Below, in pieces: positions 8,406-15,766 of a DNA stretch of 64,000 nucleotides. Each line of letters opens with the position of its first letter. Position 1 is the first letter of the stretch. This DNA is from Aldehydirespirator sp965205155 (lineage in GTDB: Bacteria; Actinomycetota; Acidimicrobiia; Acidimicrobiales; Aldehydirespiratoraceae). The stretch lies in contig OZ242033.1 in the NCBI GenBank assembly GCA_965205155.1, forward strand, positions 2,480,001-2,544,000, written 5' to 3'. A program made the translations under genes and the position numbers. The notes under the pieces are model-generated. The model saw only the letters and a list, made by a program, of their open reading frames with translations. It had not been told where the DNA came from and did no database searches.

Positions 8406-9917
8406 TCAGCTCCCGAGCTCCAGGCGACCGAGCAGCAGGTCGGCGCCCCCCGCGCCGGCGCCCTCGAACGAGCCGAAGGTGTAGCCGCTCCACACCACCG
8501 CGCCGTCGGTCGACACGTCCAAGCCGGTGGCGTCGTCGCCGGTGCCGGTGCCGAACTGCTCCACCTCGACCAGGTTGCCCCCGAGGTCTAGCCACACCAG
8601 CACGGCGTCGCGCTCGCCAAGCAACGTTCCTGCTCCGGCGAGGCTGCCGGTGGTCGTGCCGGTGATCACGATGAACTCCCCGGTCTGGCGCACTTCGAAT
8701 GCAGTGTCCGTCCCCTCGGTGCCTGCCTGCCAACGCCAGCGCTCCTTGCCCTCTGTGTCGAGCGACACCACGAGCATGTCCCGCTCGCCCGAGTGGTCGG
8801 CCGCGAAGGCTCCCTCGGTCGATCCCGCGATCAGCATCCCGCCCTCGGGCCCGGCGCCCACTCCCTGGGTCCAGTCCAGGGCCGCGGTTCCGAACTGGGT
8901 GGCCCAGGCCAGGCTGCCGTCGACGTTGATCCGCACCGCGAAGAGGTCCTTGTCGCCCGCATGGGTCCCGGCGAGCGCGCCTTCGGTGTAGCCGGTCATG
9001 TACAGCCCGCCGTCGGGGGCCAGTGCCGAGCCCTGGCCCCAGTCGGTGGCGTCGGTGCCGATGTGGCGGATCCACTGCTGGTTGCCCTCGGCGTCGTAGC
9101 GGGCGGCGAAGCCGTCGAAGCCGCCGAGGTCGGTGCCGGCGTCGAGCGTGCTGGCGGTGTAGCCGGTGATGTAGGCGCCGCCGTCGAAGGCGGTTACGTC
9201 GAAGCCCCGGTCCCAGGCAGGACCGCCGAACTGCCGGCGCCACAGCTCGTTGCCGTCGGCGTCGAAGCGGGCCAGCCAGACGTCGGCCGAGCCCTGATTG
9301 GCCGAGGCGAAGTCGCCGTCGGTGAAGCCGCCGACGTAGATCGAGCCGTCGGGCGCCACCGACACGCCCAGCGGTGAGTCGTTCCGCGGTCCGCCGACCT
9401 GGAGCGCCCACACGAGTTCCCCGCGGTCCGAGTACCGGGCGAGGTACGCGTCGCGCTGGCCCTGGTTGTCGCCGGCCAGGCTGCCCTCGGTGGCCGCGGC
9501 CACCACGACCGCTCCGTCCGGTCCGGCCGACACACCGAAGGTGGTGTCGAGCTGGTCCGTGCCGAACTGGATGCTCCAGCCGGAACGCTCCGGCAGCTCG
9601 GCAATGGTGGTCGTGGTCGGCTCGGTGGTGGTGGTCGTGGCCGGTTCAGTGGTGGTGGTCGTGGTCGGCTCGGTGGTGGTGGTCGTGGCCGGTTCAGTAG
9701 GGGTGGTTGCCGTCGTGGTCGGTTCGGCTGCGCCTGTCGTGGTTGTCGTGGCCGGTTCGGCAGCGGCTGTGGTGGTTGTGGCCGGTCCGGCCGCGGCTGT
9801 CGTGTCAGGCACGGCTGTCACCTCGGGGGCGGCCGGATGCTCGGAGTCCGGTTGCGAGCAGGCGCCGGCCGCCACGACCGCCCCGGCGATGACCGCGGCC
9901 ACCCTGAGTCCGATCAC
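8406..9917 (-). CDS. Seven-bladed beta-propeller lipoprotein (SBBP-type repeats)
   Basis: A lipoprotein signal (lipobox AAGAC, Cys20) is followed by a Thr/Pro/Glu-rich linker of about 85 residues built from TTTTTEP-like units. Then come seven repeats of about 55 residues. Each has the pattern QFGT..D...GV...PDG.....G.T.G.L.G.......D....R.D..G...W, the SBBP or FG-GAP-like blade consensus. Seven blades would close one propeller on the outer membrane face of the cell. The start is GTG at 9917. The upstream gene ends two bases away and the downstream gene starts 11 bases after the stop, so it is part of the Liv-type operon. The role is unknown; surface binding or assembly is plausible. Confidence 0.88.
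   Translation of the reverse strand: MIGLRVAAVIAGAVVAAGACSQPDSEHPAAPEVTAVPDTTAAAGPATTTTAAAEPATTTTTGAAEPTTTATTPTEPATTTTTEPTTTTTTEPATTTTTEPTTTTIAELPERSGWSIQFGTDQLDTTFGVSAGPDGAVVVAAATEGSLAGDNQGQRDAYLARYSDRGELVWALQVGGPRNDSPLGVSVAPDGSIYVGGFTDGDFASANQGSADVWLARFDADGNELWRRQFGGPAWDRGFDVTAFDGGAYITGYTASTLDAGTDLGGFDGFAARYDAEGNQQWIRHIGTDATDWGQGSALAPDGGLYMTGYTEGALAGTHAGDKDLFAVRINVDGSLAWATQFGTAALDWTQGVGAGPEGGMLIAGSTEGAFAADHSGERDMLVVSLDTEGKERWRWQAGTEGTDTAFEVRQTGEFIVITGTTTGSLAGAGTLLGERDAVLVWLDLGGNLVEVEQFGTGTGDDATGLDVSTDGAVVWSGYTFGSFEGAGAGGADLLLGRLELGS
9600..9790. repeat. Low-complexity repeats encoding the Thr/Pro/Glu linker
   Basis: Short direct repeats built on GGTGGTGGTCGTGG and alternating TCGGCTCGG and CCGGTTCAG blocks encode TTTTTEP-like units on the minus strand. 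They code for the linker between lipid anchor and propeller and are likely to vary in copy number by slippage. Confidence 0.8.
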
Positions 9918-9918
9918 T

Positions 9919-10722
9919 TCATGAGGTTGATCTGCGGCGCACGAGCACCCCGCCCGCCACAGCCAGTACCACCGCCACGATGATCACAGGCACCAGCCAC
10001 GACGCCGCTGAGCCGCCGCTGTCCTCGTCAGCCGGGGCGGCTGCCGCAGCTGCTGGCTCCTCAACGGGCTCGGGCTCGGGCTCAGGTGCTGGCTCCGGCT
10101 CGGGCTCGGGCTCAGGTGCTGGCTCCGGCTCGGGCTCGGGTTCGGGTGCCGGCTCGGGCTCCGGCTCGGGTTCGGGTGCCTCCTCGACCGGCTCAGGTTC
10201 GGGCTCAGGTTCGGGTTCGGGGGCCTCCTCGACCGGCTCAGGTTCGGGCTCAGGTTCGGGTTCGGGGGCCTCCTCGACCGGCTCGGTCTCGGCTGCGGCC
10301 GCGAAGGTGAACTGCTGGGCCGCGAAGTTCGCGCCGGCGAAGCCGTCGCCGGCCACGACGAAGCACGGGATCGTTTCGTCGCACCGCCCCGGGATGATGG
10401 ACACCGGATACTCCACCGTGCCCGTGCCGTCGTCGGCGATGGTGGTGGCGTACGTGCCGTAGTTGCTCAACTCGCAGTCGCCGGGCCCGGCGGCGGGGAA
10501 GATGTAGCAGGTGACGACGGTTGCGGTCTTGCCCGGCAGCCAGCTCGTCAGGGTGACGGTCACGACCTCGCCGTCGGCCAGGTCCTCGCTCTTGGACAGC
10601 TCCAGGGTCTCGCCGTTGTGCCCCTCGCCGTGGTCGGCGACCGCGGCCGGCGCCAGGGCCACTGCGGCCAACATGACCGCGGCACTGGCCACCAGCAGCC
10701 GGGAAATGGCGCGATATGACAT
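9919..10722 (-). CDS. Membrane-anchored protein with a neocarzinostatin-like domain and Glu/Pro-rich stalk
   Basis: A signal peptide (residues 1 to about 29, ending AVAD) leads into a small beta domain at about residues 38-140. Its pattern, LADGEVVTVTLTSWLPG near the start, four cysteines at 72, 83, 114 and 120, and a final QFTF strand, resembles the neocarzinostatin apoprotein fold. A stalk of alternating Glu-Pro units (about residues 150-225) is followed by a C-terminal membrane helix (WLVPVIIVAVVLAVAGGVL) and RRRSTS. There is no LPXTG sortase motif. The ATG at 10722 is preceded by GGAGGAGGATCA, a strong ribosome-binding site; longer upstream starts in this frame are not needed. A ligand-presenting surface protein is an inference. 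Confidence 0.8.
   Translation of the reverse strand: MSYRAISRLLVASAAVMLAAVALAPAAVADHGEGHNGETLELSKSEDLADGEVVTVTLTSWLPGKTATVVTCYIFPAAGPGDCELSNYGTYATTIADDGTGTVEYPVSIIPGRCDETIPCFVVAGDGFAGANFAAQQFTFAAAAETEPVEEAPEPEPEPEPEPVEEAPEPEPEPEPEPVEEAPEPEPEPEPAPEPEPEPEPAPEPEPEPEPAPEPEPEPVEEPAAAAAAPADEDSGGSAASWLVPVIIVAVVLAVAGGVLVRRRSTS
10070..10285. repeat. Tandem hexamer-like repeats encoding the Glu-Pro stalk
   Basis: Imperfect repeats of TCGGGC and CTCAGG-type hexamers, including two near-identical copies of a VEEAPEPEPE-encoding unit, fill the stalk-coding part of the surface protein gene on the minus strand. The repeats are in frame throughout, so length changes would preserve the protein. Confidence 0.85.
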
Positions 10723-10791
10723 TGATCCTCCTCCGTGCTTGCAGGCTCTCGGCCCGCAAGGGACTATTCGACTTCTCCGGCGTTCAACGCT

Positions 10792-10809
10792 GCCGGCCCG
10801 CAGGCCGGC
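10792..10809 (-). terminator. GC-rich hairpin between the FAD monooxygenase and the Liv-type operon
   Basis: GCCGGCC and GGCCGGC form a perfect 7-bp stem with a CGCA loop. It lies just downstream of the monooxygenase stop and about 70 bases upstream of the next start on the same strand. There is no U-tract, as is common for hairpins in high-GC actinobacteria, so termination is plausible but not certain. Confidence 0.5.
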
Positions 10810-10834
10810 GCTCGTCTGCTCGCCTCCCGACAGG

Positions 10835-12076
10835 CTAGAGGGAAACAGCGTTCCGGTCAACGGAACGAACGGACCCGGCGCCGACTTCATCAAGCTCGTC
10901 GCGCATGGCGCTGACGGCGTTGATCATCGAGGCTTGGAGCATGTAGGCCCGGGCCGTAGCCGGATCCGCGGCCTGAGCGGCCATGCGGTCCAGGGCCCGC
11001 TGGCGGGCGGCGCCGTCGGGGGCGGCCAGGCTCTCGGCGTTCTGGTGGGTGTGCCGGCGGACGTACTCGATGGCCAGCTTCCGGCGCAGCTCTGCATGGT
11101 GGGCGAGGCGGTCGGCGCCGATGTCGCCCCGCAGGACGGCGGCCAGGGACCCGCCCAGCAGCACCGCGTCGTGTATGCCCCCGTTCATGCCCATGCCGCC
11201 CAGCGGGTTGTTGATGTGGGCGGCGTCGCCCATGAGGACCACCCGGCCCACGAGAAACCTCTCGGCCACCCGCTGGTGGACGCGGTAGATGGTCCGGTGG
11301 GCGACCTCGAAGGGCTCCGGGCGGGCCACGATCCCGCCGAGACGCTGCTGGGCGCTGCGGTCGCTCAGCGCCTGCTCGTCGCTCTCGCCCTCGCTCACCG
11401 GGAACAGAGCCCGCCAGAAGCCAGCGGTTCGCAGCAGGACCAGCCATTCGTCGGGGTCGGAGATGTAGTTGACGGCGGCCAGGCGATCCAGGTGGGCGGC
11501 CATGTCGAAGGTGGTCGACAGCACCAGGTAGCGGTCCTCGTAGGTCATCCCGTCGAAGGTCAGTCCCAGCGACTTGCGCACCGCGCTGGCCGCGCCGTCG
11601 GCGGCGACCACCGCGTCGGCCTCCAGGCGCTCCCCGGAGGCGAGCACCACCGAGGCGCCGTCGCCGTGATCAGTAGCGCCGACCACCTCCGCGCCGAAGC
11701 GGACGGTCACGCCGGGCTGGCGCTCGAAGGCGTCGAGCATGATCTCGCACAGCCTGAACTGCTCGCACTGGAGCCGGTAAGGGTGGTCGGTCACGTCGGC
11801 CAGCGCACCGAGGTCGAACTCGGCCACCACGCCTTTGCGGCGGTCCCGGTAGGCGAACACGGGGGCCACCAGCCCCAGGCGGAGCATCGGCTCGACCACC
11901 CCGAAGCGGTCGAGCAGGTCGAGCGTGGCCGGATGGAAGGTCGACGCCCGCAATTCCAGCGGCAACTCGGGGGCTGCTTCCAGCAGGGTCACATCGACCC
12001 CGCCCCCGGCCAGCACGGCACTGGCCACACAGCCCACCGGTCCGGCGCCCGCCACTATCACCCGGGGGCTGGCCAC
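10835..12076 (-). CDS. FAD-dependent aromatic hydroxylase-like monooxygenase (PHBH/UbiH superfamily)
   Basis: This 413-residue protein shows all three class A flavoprotein monooxygenase fingerprints: the dinucleotide-binding GAGPVG near residue 10, the DG motif (VVAADGAAS) in the middle and the GD motif (VVLMGDAAH followed by NPLGGMGMNGG) near residue 300. Such enzymes use NAD(P)H and oxygen to hydroxylate aromatic or similar rings. It starts three bases after the stop of the arylmalonate decarboxylase-like gene, so the two are almost certainly co-transcribed. A hairpin follows its stop. A ring hydroxylation coupled to decarboxylation or isomerisation of an acid is a reasonable reading, but the substrate is unknown. 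Confidence 0.92.
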   Translation of the reverse strand: MASPRVIVAGAGPVGCVASAVLAGGGVDVTLLEAAPELPLELRASTFHPATLDLLDRFGVVEPMLRLGLVAPVFAYRDRRKGVVAEFDLGALADVTDHPYRLQCEQFRLCEIMLDAFERQPGVTVRFGAEVVGATDHGDGASVVLASGERLEADAVVAADGAASAVRKSLGLTFDGMTYEDRYLVLSTTFDMAAHLDRLAAVNYISDPDEWLVLLRTAGFWRALFPVSEGESDEQALSDRSAQQRLGGIVARPEPFEVAHRTIYRVHQRVAERFLVGRVVLMGDAAHINNPLGGMGMNGGIHDAVLLGGSLAAVLRGDIGADRLAHHAELRRKLAIEYVRRHTHQNAESLAAPDGAARQRALDRMAAQAADPATARAYMLQASMINAVSAMRDELDEVGAGSVRSVDRNAVSL

Positions 12077-12079
12077 GGA

Positions 12080-12826
12080 TCAGTGCTCGCGCAGCATCAT
12101 CCCGTGGCCCACGAACTGGTCGGAGATTCCCAGGGTGCGCAGCGCGTGCCACAAGCAGATGGCGTTGATGGCCAGGACCGGCTTTCCCAGCCAGCGCTCG
12201 GCCTGGTCGGCCACCTCGACCATCGACAGGTTGGTGCCGCACTGCACGATGGCGTCGATGTCGTCGCCGTCGATCTCCTTGAGCACCTCCACCAGGGTCT
12301 CGGGGGTCACGTCGGCGATGGACGTGGCCGACTCGCAGCGCAGGCCCCGCACCCGCTTGACCTCGTATCCGCATTCGGTGAAGTACCCGTAGACCTGCTC
12401 GTCGGCGGCCGGCTGGTACGGCGTGAGGCAGGCGATCCGCGACACCCCGAGCAGCTCCAGGGCGGCGTTGCAGGCGGCCGCCCCCGAGGTGATGCCGATG
12501 TCGCCGGCGATCTCGCGCACCCGGGCCGAGAAGGCGGCGTTGCCCTCCTTGCCGCCCCAGAAGGTCTCGGCCGACATACCCATGAGGATGTGGTCGGGCT
12601 TGCAGGTCATGATGTCGCGCACCGCGTGCGGGATGGTCTGGCGGATCAGGTCCAGGAAGTACAGGAACGCCTCGTCGCTGCTCAGGTCGGGCGCCTCGAC
12701 CAGGAAGCGCCCGCTGTGGAACGTGACCCCGGGCGGGCGCACCCGGGCGAAGTCGTGCTCGACGACGGTGTTGGTCGACGGCACTATCACCCCGATCTTG
12801 GCCCGGTAGCCGACGACATCAGGCAT
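12080..12826 (-). CDS. Arylmalonate decarboxylase/maleate isomerase-like enzyme with a single catalytic cysteine
   Basis: The 248-residue protein opens with KIGVIVPSTNTVVEHDF, the hallmark of the maleate isomerase/arylmalonate decarboxylase branch of the Asp/Glu racemase superfamily. Family members carry one catalytic Cys in each half. Here the second is present (Cys196 in IVQCGTNLS), while the first position falls in LMGMSAETFWGG and appears to be Gly83, as in arylmalonate decarboxylase, which also has one Cys. That favours a decarboxylase-like or altered chemistry over a two-cysteine isomerase or racemase. The ATG at 12826 has GGGAGGG upstream and overlaps no other start. It is divergent from the molybdopterin hydroxylase gene and leads the monooxygenase. 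Confidence 0.87.
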   Translation of the reverse strand: MPDVVGYRAKIGVIVPSTNTVVEHDFARVRPPGVTFHSGRFLVEAPDLSSDEAFLYFLDLIRQTIPHAVRDIMTCKPDHILMGMSAETFWGGKEGNAAFSARVREIAGDIGITSGAAACNAALELLGVSRIACLTPYQPAADEQVYGYFTECGYEVKRVRGLRCESATSIADVTPETLVEVLKEIDGDDIDAIVQCGTNLSMVEVADQAERWLGKPVLAINAICLWHALRTLGISDQFVGHGMMLREH

Positions 12827-12882
12827 GAGCGACCCTCCCGCTCCCATCGCGCAATGGAACTGCGTTCCGCTGGTGGGAACAC

Positions 12883-12888
12883 TAGCCT
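12883..12888 (+). promoter_or_regulatory. Putative -10 box (TAGCCT) for a leaderless hydroxylase mRNA
   Basis: TAGCCT matches TANNNT and ends 8 bases before GTG 12897 and 11 before ATG 12900, with no Shine-Dalgarno sequence between. This is the spacing expected if transcription starts at or next to the initiation codon. Confidence 0.45.
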
Positions 12889-12896
12889 CGGCGCCG

Positions 12897-15197
12897 GTGA
12901 TGGGAAACGCTGTGCTGCGGCGCGAGGACCCCGACCTGTTGACGGGAAGCGCCCGATTCGTGGCCGACATGGCCCCCGCCGGAACCCTGCACCTGGCCTT
13001 CGTGCGGTCGACCATGGCCCACGCCCGGATCGGCTCGGTCGAGTCCGCCGAGGCGCGAGACGTGGCGGGGGTCATCGACGTCTTCATGGCCGGGGACCTG
13101 GCCATCGCGCCCCAGCCGCTGTTCATCACGCTGCCGCCGGAGCTCAGCCGGCTGCCGCTGACCGGCAAGGCCCGCTATGTGGGCGACCCGATCGCGGCGG
13201 TGGTGGCCGAATCCCCGGCAGCCGCCGCCGACGGGGCCGAACTGGTGGTGGTGGACTACGAGCCGCTGCCCGCGGTCACCGACCCCTTCGAGGCGCTGGC
13301 ACCCGGCGCGGCGGTCGTGTTCGAGTCGCACGGGTCGAACCAGGCGTCGGCGTTGAAGCTCGGCGCGGAGGCAGACTCGCTGACCGGCCACGATCTGGTG
13401 GTCTCGGGCCGCGTCGTCAACCATCGCATGGCCGCCGCCCCCATCGAGCCGTCCGCGGTGCTGGCCGTTCCCGGAGTCGGCGACGGAGGCCACGGGGTGA
13501 CGCTGTGGTGCACGACCCAGCGGCCCCACGACACCCGCGACGTCGTGGCCGCCGCGCTGGAGGAACCGCCGGACCGGGTGCGTGTGATCGCGCCGGCGGT
13601 CGGCGGGGGGTTCGGCGCCAAGGGGTCGGCGTACCCGGAGTTCGTGGTGGCCGCCTGGCTGGCCCGCCGACTGGGCCGTCCGGTGAGATGGGTCGAGACC
13701 CGCACCGAGAACCTCACCAACATGACCCAGGGCCGCGACCACGTCCACGACCTCGAACTGGGACTGACGCGGGACGGCCGCTTCTGCTGGCTGCGGATGA
13801 GGGTCACTGCCGACGCGGGCGCCTACCCGGGCATCGGTGCGCTGCTGCCGTTCTTCACGATGACGATGGCGTCGGGCCCCTACCGGATCCCGGCCGTCGA
13901 CTTCGAGGCCGTGTCGGTGATCACCAACAAGGCGCCCATCTTCCCGTTCCGCGGCGCAGGACGGCCCGAGGCCACCGTGTCGCTGGAACGTATCGTCGAC
14001 CTGGCCGCGGCGGAGCTGGGCATGGACCCGGCCGAGCTGCGGCGCCGGAACCTGCTCGCACCCGACGAGTTCCCCCTGACCACGCCCACCGGCGCCAACA
14101 TGGACAGCGGCGACTACGCCCGCGGCCTCGACCTGGCGCTGGAGGCGGCCGGCTACGAGGACTTGCGGGCCGAGCAGGCCCTCCGCCGCGCCCGCGGCGA
14201 CCGCCGGCTGCTGGGCATCGGCGTGTCGGTGTATGTGGAGGTCACCGCGGGCGGCCTGTACCAGGAGTTCGGCTCGGTCACCGTCGAGGCCGATGGCATG
14301 GTCACCGCCCGGGTGGGCACCGCTCCGCAGGGCCAGGGCCACGTCACCGCGTTCGGCCAGATCCTCGCAGAAGTCCTCGGGGTCGCGCCCGAGCGGGTGC
14401 GGATCATCTGCGGCGACACCGCCGAGGTGCCCACCGGCCAGGGAACGGTGGCGTCGAGGTCCCTCCAGGTCGGCGGCAGCGCGGTGTGGACCGCGGCCAA
14501 CGAGGTGCTCGACCAGTCCCGGCTCCTGGCCGCGAGCCTGCTGGAGGCCGACGCGGCCGACATCGTGGTCGCCCCCGGCGGCCTGGCCGTGGCCGGCGTG
14601 CCGGCCCGGGCCGTGTCCTGGGCCGAGCTCGCCGCGACCGCCTTGACGGGAGATGAGGAAGCGGGCGGCGAGGGATCCGGCGGCCTGGCGGCCGCGGTCG
14701 ACTTCGATCAGGGGGAGGCCACCTACCCCTTCGGCGCGCACGTCGCGGTGGTGGAGATCGACGCCGACACCGGCGACACGAGGCTGGTGCGCCATGTCGC
14801 GGTGGACGACTGCGGCCGGATACTCAACCCGATGCTGGTGCAGGGACAGGTCCACGGAGGGGTGGCCACCGGCGTATCGCAGGCCCTCTACGAGCAGTCG
14901 CTCTACGACGGGGACGGCAATCCCCGCAACACCAACTTCGCCGACTACGCCATACCGGCCGCCTCGGAGCTGCCCCGCTTCGAGACGCACCACACCGAGA
15001 CACCCACGCCGCTCAATCCCCTCGGCGCCAAGGGCATCGGCGAGTCCGGCACCATCGGGTCGACGCCCGCGGTGCAGTCGGCGGTGCTCGACGCGCTGGC
15101 GCCGCTGGGGGTCACGCACCTCGACATGCCCTACACGCCCCAGCGGGTGTGGCGCGCCATCGCCGCCGCAACCGCGGCGCCGGTGCCCCCAACCTGA
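12897..15197 (+). CDS. Xanthine dehydrogenase/aldehyde oxidase-type molybdopterin large subunit (CoxL-like)
   Basis: About 766 residues, the usual size for a molybdenum hydroxylase large subunit. It opens with LRREDPDLLTGSARFVADM, has the MoCo-binding GGGFGAK near residue 236, the FRGAGRPEA segment near 350, and the GAKGIGESG catalytic Glu loop near 714. The FRGAGR active-site loop is of the form-II kind and lacks the AYXCSFR signature of true CO dehydrogenase, so a carbonyl or N-heterocycle hydroxylase is more likely. A longer frame opens at 12825, but the family N-terminus begins at 12897-12900. No small 2Fe-2S or FAD subunit gene is adjacent, which is unusual. Confidence 0.9.
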   Translation: MMGNAVLRREDPDLLTGSARFVADMAPAGTLHLAFVRSTMAHARIGSVESAEARDVAGVIDVFMAGDLAIAPQPLFITLPPELSRLPLTGKARYVGDPIAAVVAESPAAAADGAELVVVDYEPLPAVTDPFEALAPGAAVVFESHGSNQASALKLGAEADSLTGHDLVVSGRVVNHRMAAAPIEPSAVLAVPGVGDGGHGVTLWCTTQRPHDTRDVVAAALEEPPDRVRVIAPAVGGGFGAKGSAYPEFVVAAWLARRLGRPVRWVETRTENLTNMTQGRDHVHDLELGLTRDGRFCWLRMRVTADAGAYPGIGALLPFFTMTMASGPYRIPAVDFEAVSVITNKAPIFPFRGAGRPEATVSLERIVDLAAAELGMDPAELRRRNLLAPDEFPLTTPTGANMDSGDYARGLDLALEAAGYEDLRAEQALRRARGDRRLLGIGVSVYVEVTAGGLYQEFGSVTVEADGMVTARVGTAPQGQGHVTAFGQILAEVLGVAPERVRIICGDTAEVPTGQGTVASRSLQVGGSAVWTAANEVLDQSRLLAASLLEADAADIVVAPGGLAVAGVPARAVSWAELAATALTGDEEAGGEGSGGLAAAVDFDQGEATYPFGAHVAVVEIDADTGDTRLVRHVAVDDCGRILNPMLVQGQVHGGVATGVSQALYEQSLYDGDGNPRNTNFADYAIPAASELPRFETHHTETPTPLNPLGAKGIGESGTIGSTPAVQSAVLDALAPLGVTHLDMPYTPQRVWRAIAAATAAPVPPT

Positions 15198-15271
15198 CGA
15201 CTTCGTAGAGCGCGGGAGCCGTCCGACACTACGGTTCTGCTTGGAACAGCGACTGTCGGGAGGAGTGAGCG

Positions 15272-15760
15272 GTGAGGAAGGTGACGGAGACGGACCTGCC
15301 CGGTGTGGGGGTTCGCTTCGACTTGCAGACGGACTCGGGGCGAGCCGTGGGTGTGGTCGTGCACCAGTCGGGGCGGCGCGACCTGGTGGTCTATGACAAC
15401 CGGGATGTCGACCGCGCCGCCGAGAGCGTGGTGCTCAGCGAGGACGAGGGCCACACCCTGGGCGAGATCCTGGGCGGCAGCCCGGTGCTGGAGCATCTCG
15501 GCGACGCGGTGCACCGGCTGGAGGATCTGGTGATCTCCTGGGTCAAGATCAGCCCGAAGTCGTCGCTGGCCGGGCAGACCCTCGCCGAGGCCACGCTGAG
15601 GACCCGCACCGGCGCGGGCGTCGTCGCGCTGGTCACCGACTCGGGCTCGATTCCCATCCCGGGAGGAACGGACCGGCTTGAACAGGGTGACACGGCGGTG
15701 GTGGTCGGCGTTCCCTCCGCCGTCAAGGCCGCGACCAGGCTGCTGACTCGACCCGGCTAG
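15272..15760 (+). CDS. TrkA-C domain regulatory subunit of a K+/H+ antiporter (KhtT-like)
   Basis: The 162-residue soluble protein has an N-terminal portion with VGVRFDLQTDSGRAVGVVVH and a C-terminal RCK_C/TrkA-C domain at about residues 85-155 (ISPKSSLAGQTLAEA, then LEQGDTAVVVGVP). This is the architecture of KhtT, which gates the antiporter KhtU in response to ligand and pH. The GTG start has GGGAGGAG upstream. The antiporter gene starts six bases after its stop, which supports a two-gene operon for K+ or cation efflux. Confidence 0.88.
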   Translation: MRKVTETDLPGVGVRFDLQTDSGRAVGVVVHQSGRRDLVVYDNRDVDRAAESVVLSEDEGHTLGEILGGSPVLEHLGDAVHRLEDLVISWVKISPKSSLAGQTLAEATLRTRTGAGVVALVTDSGSIPIPGGTDRLEQGDTAVVVGVPSAVKAATRLLTRPG

Positions 15761-15766
15761 ACCCCC

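Noticed and set aside
8395..9411. N-terminal extension of the acyl-CoA-dehydrogenase-like frame upstream of 8394
   Set aside because: The extension is Arg-rich nonsense overlapping the propeller lipoprotein gene in another frame; family sequence begins at the ATG at 8394.
10070..10285. Regular short repeats resembling a CRISPR or satellite array
   Set aside because: The units are about six bases, in frame, and encode the Glu-Pro stalk; there are no unique spacers of constant length.
12897..15197. CO dehydrogenase large subunit
   Set aside because: The active-site loop reads FRGAGR rather than the AYXCSFR signature, and the small and medium subunits are absent.
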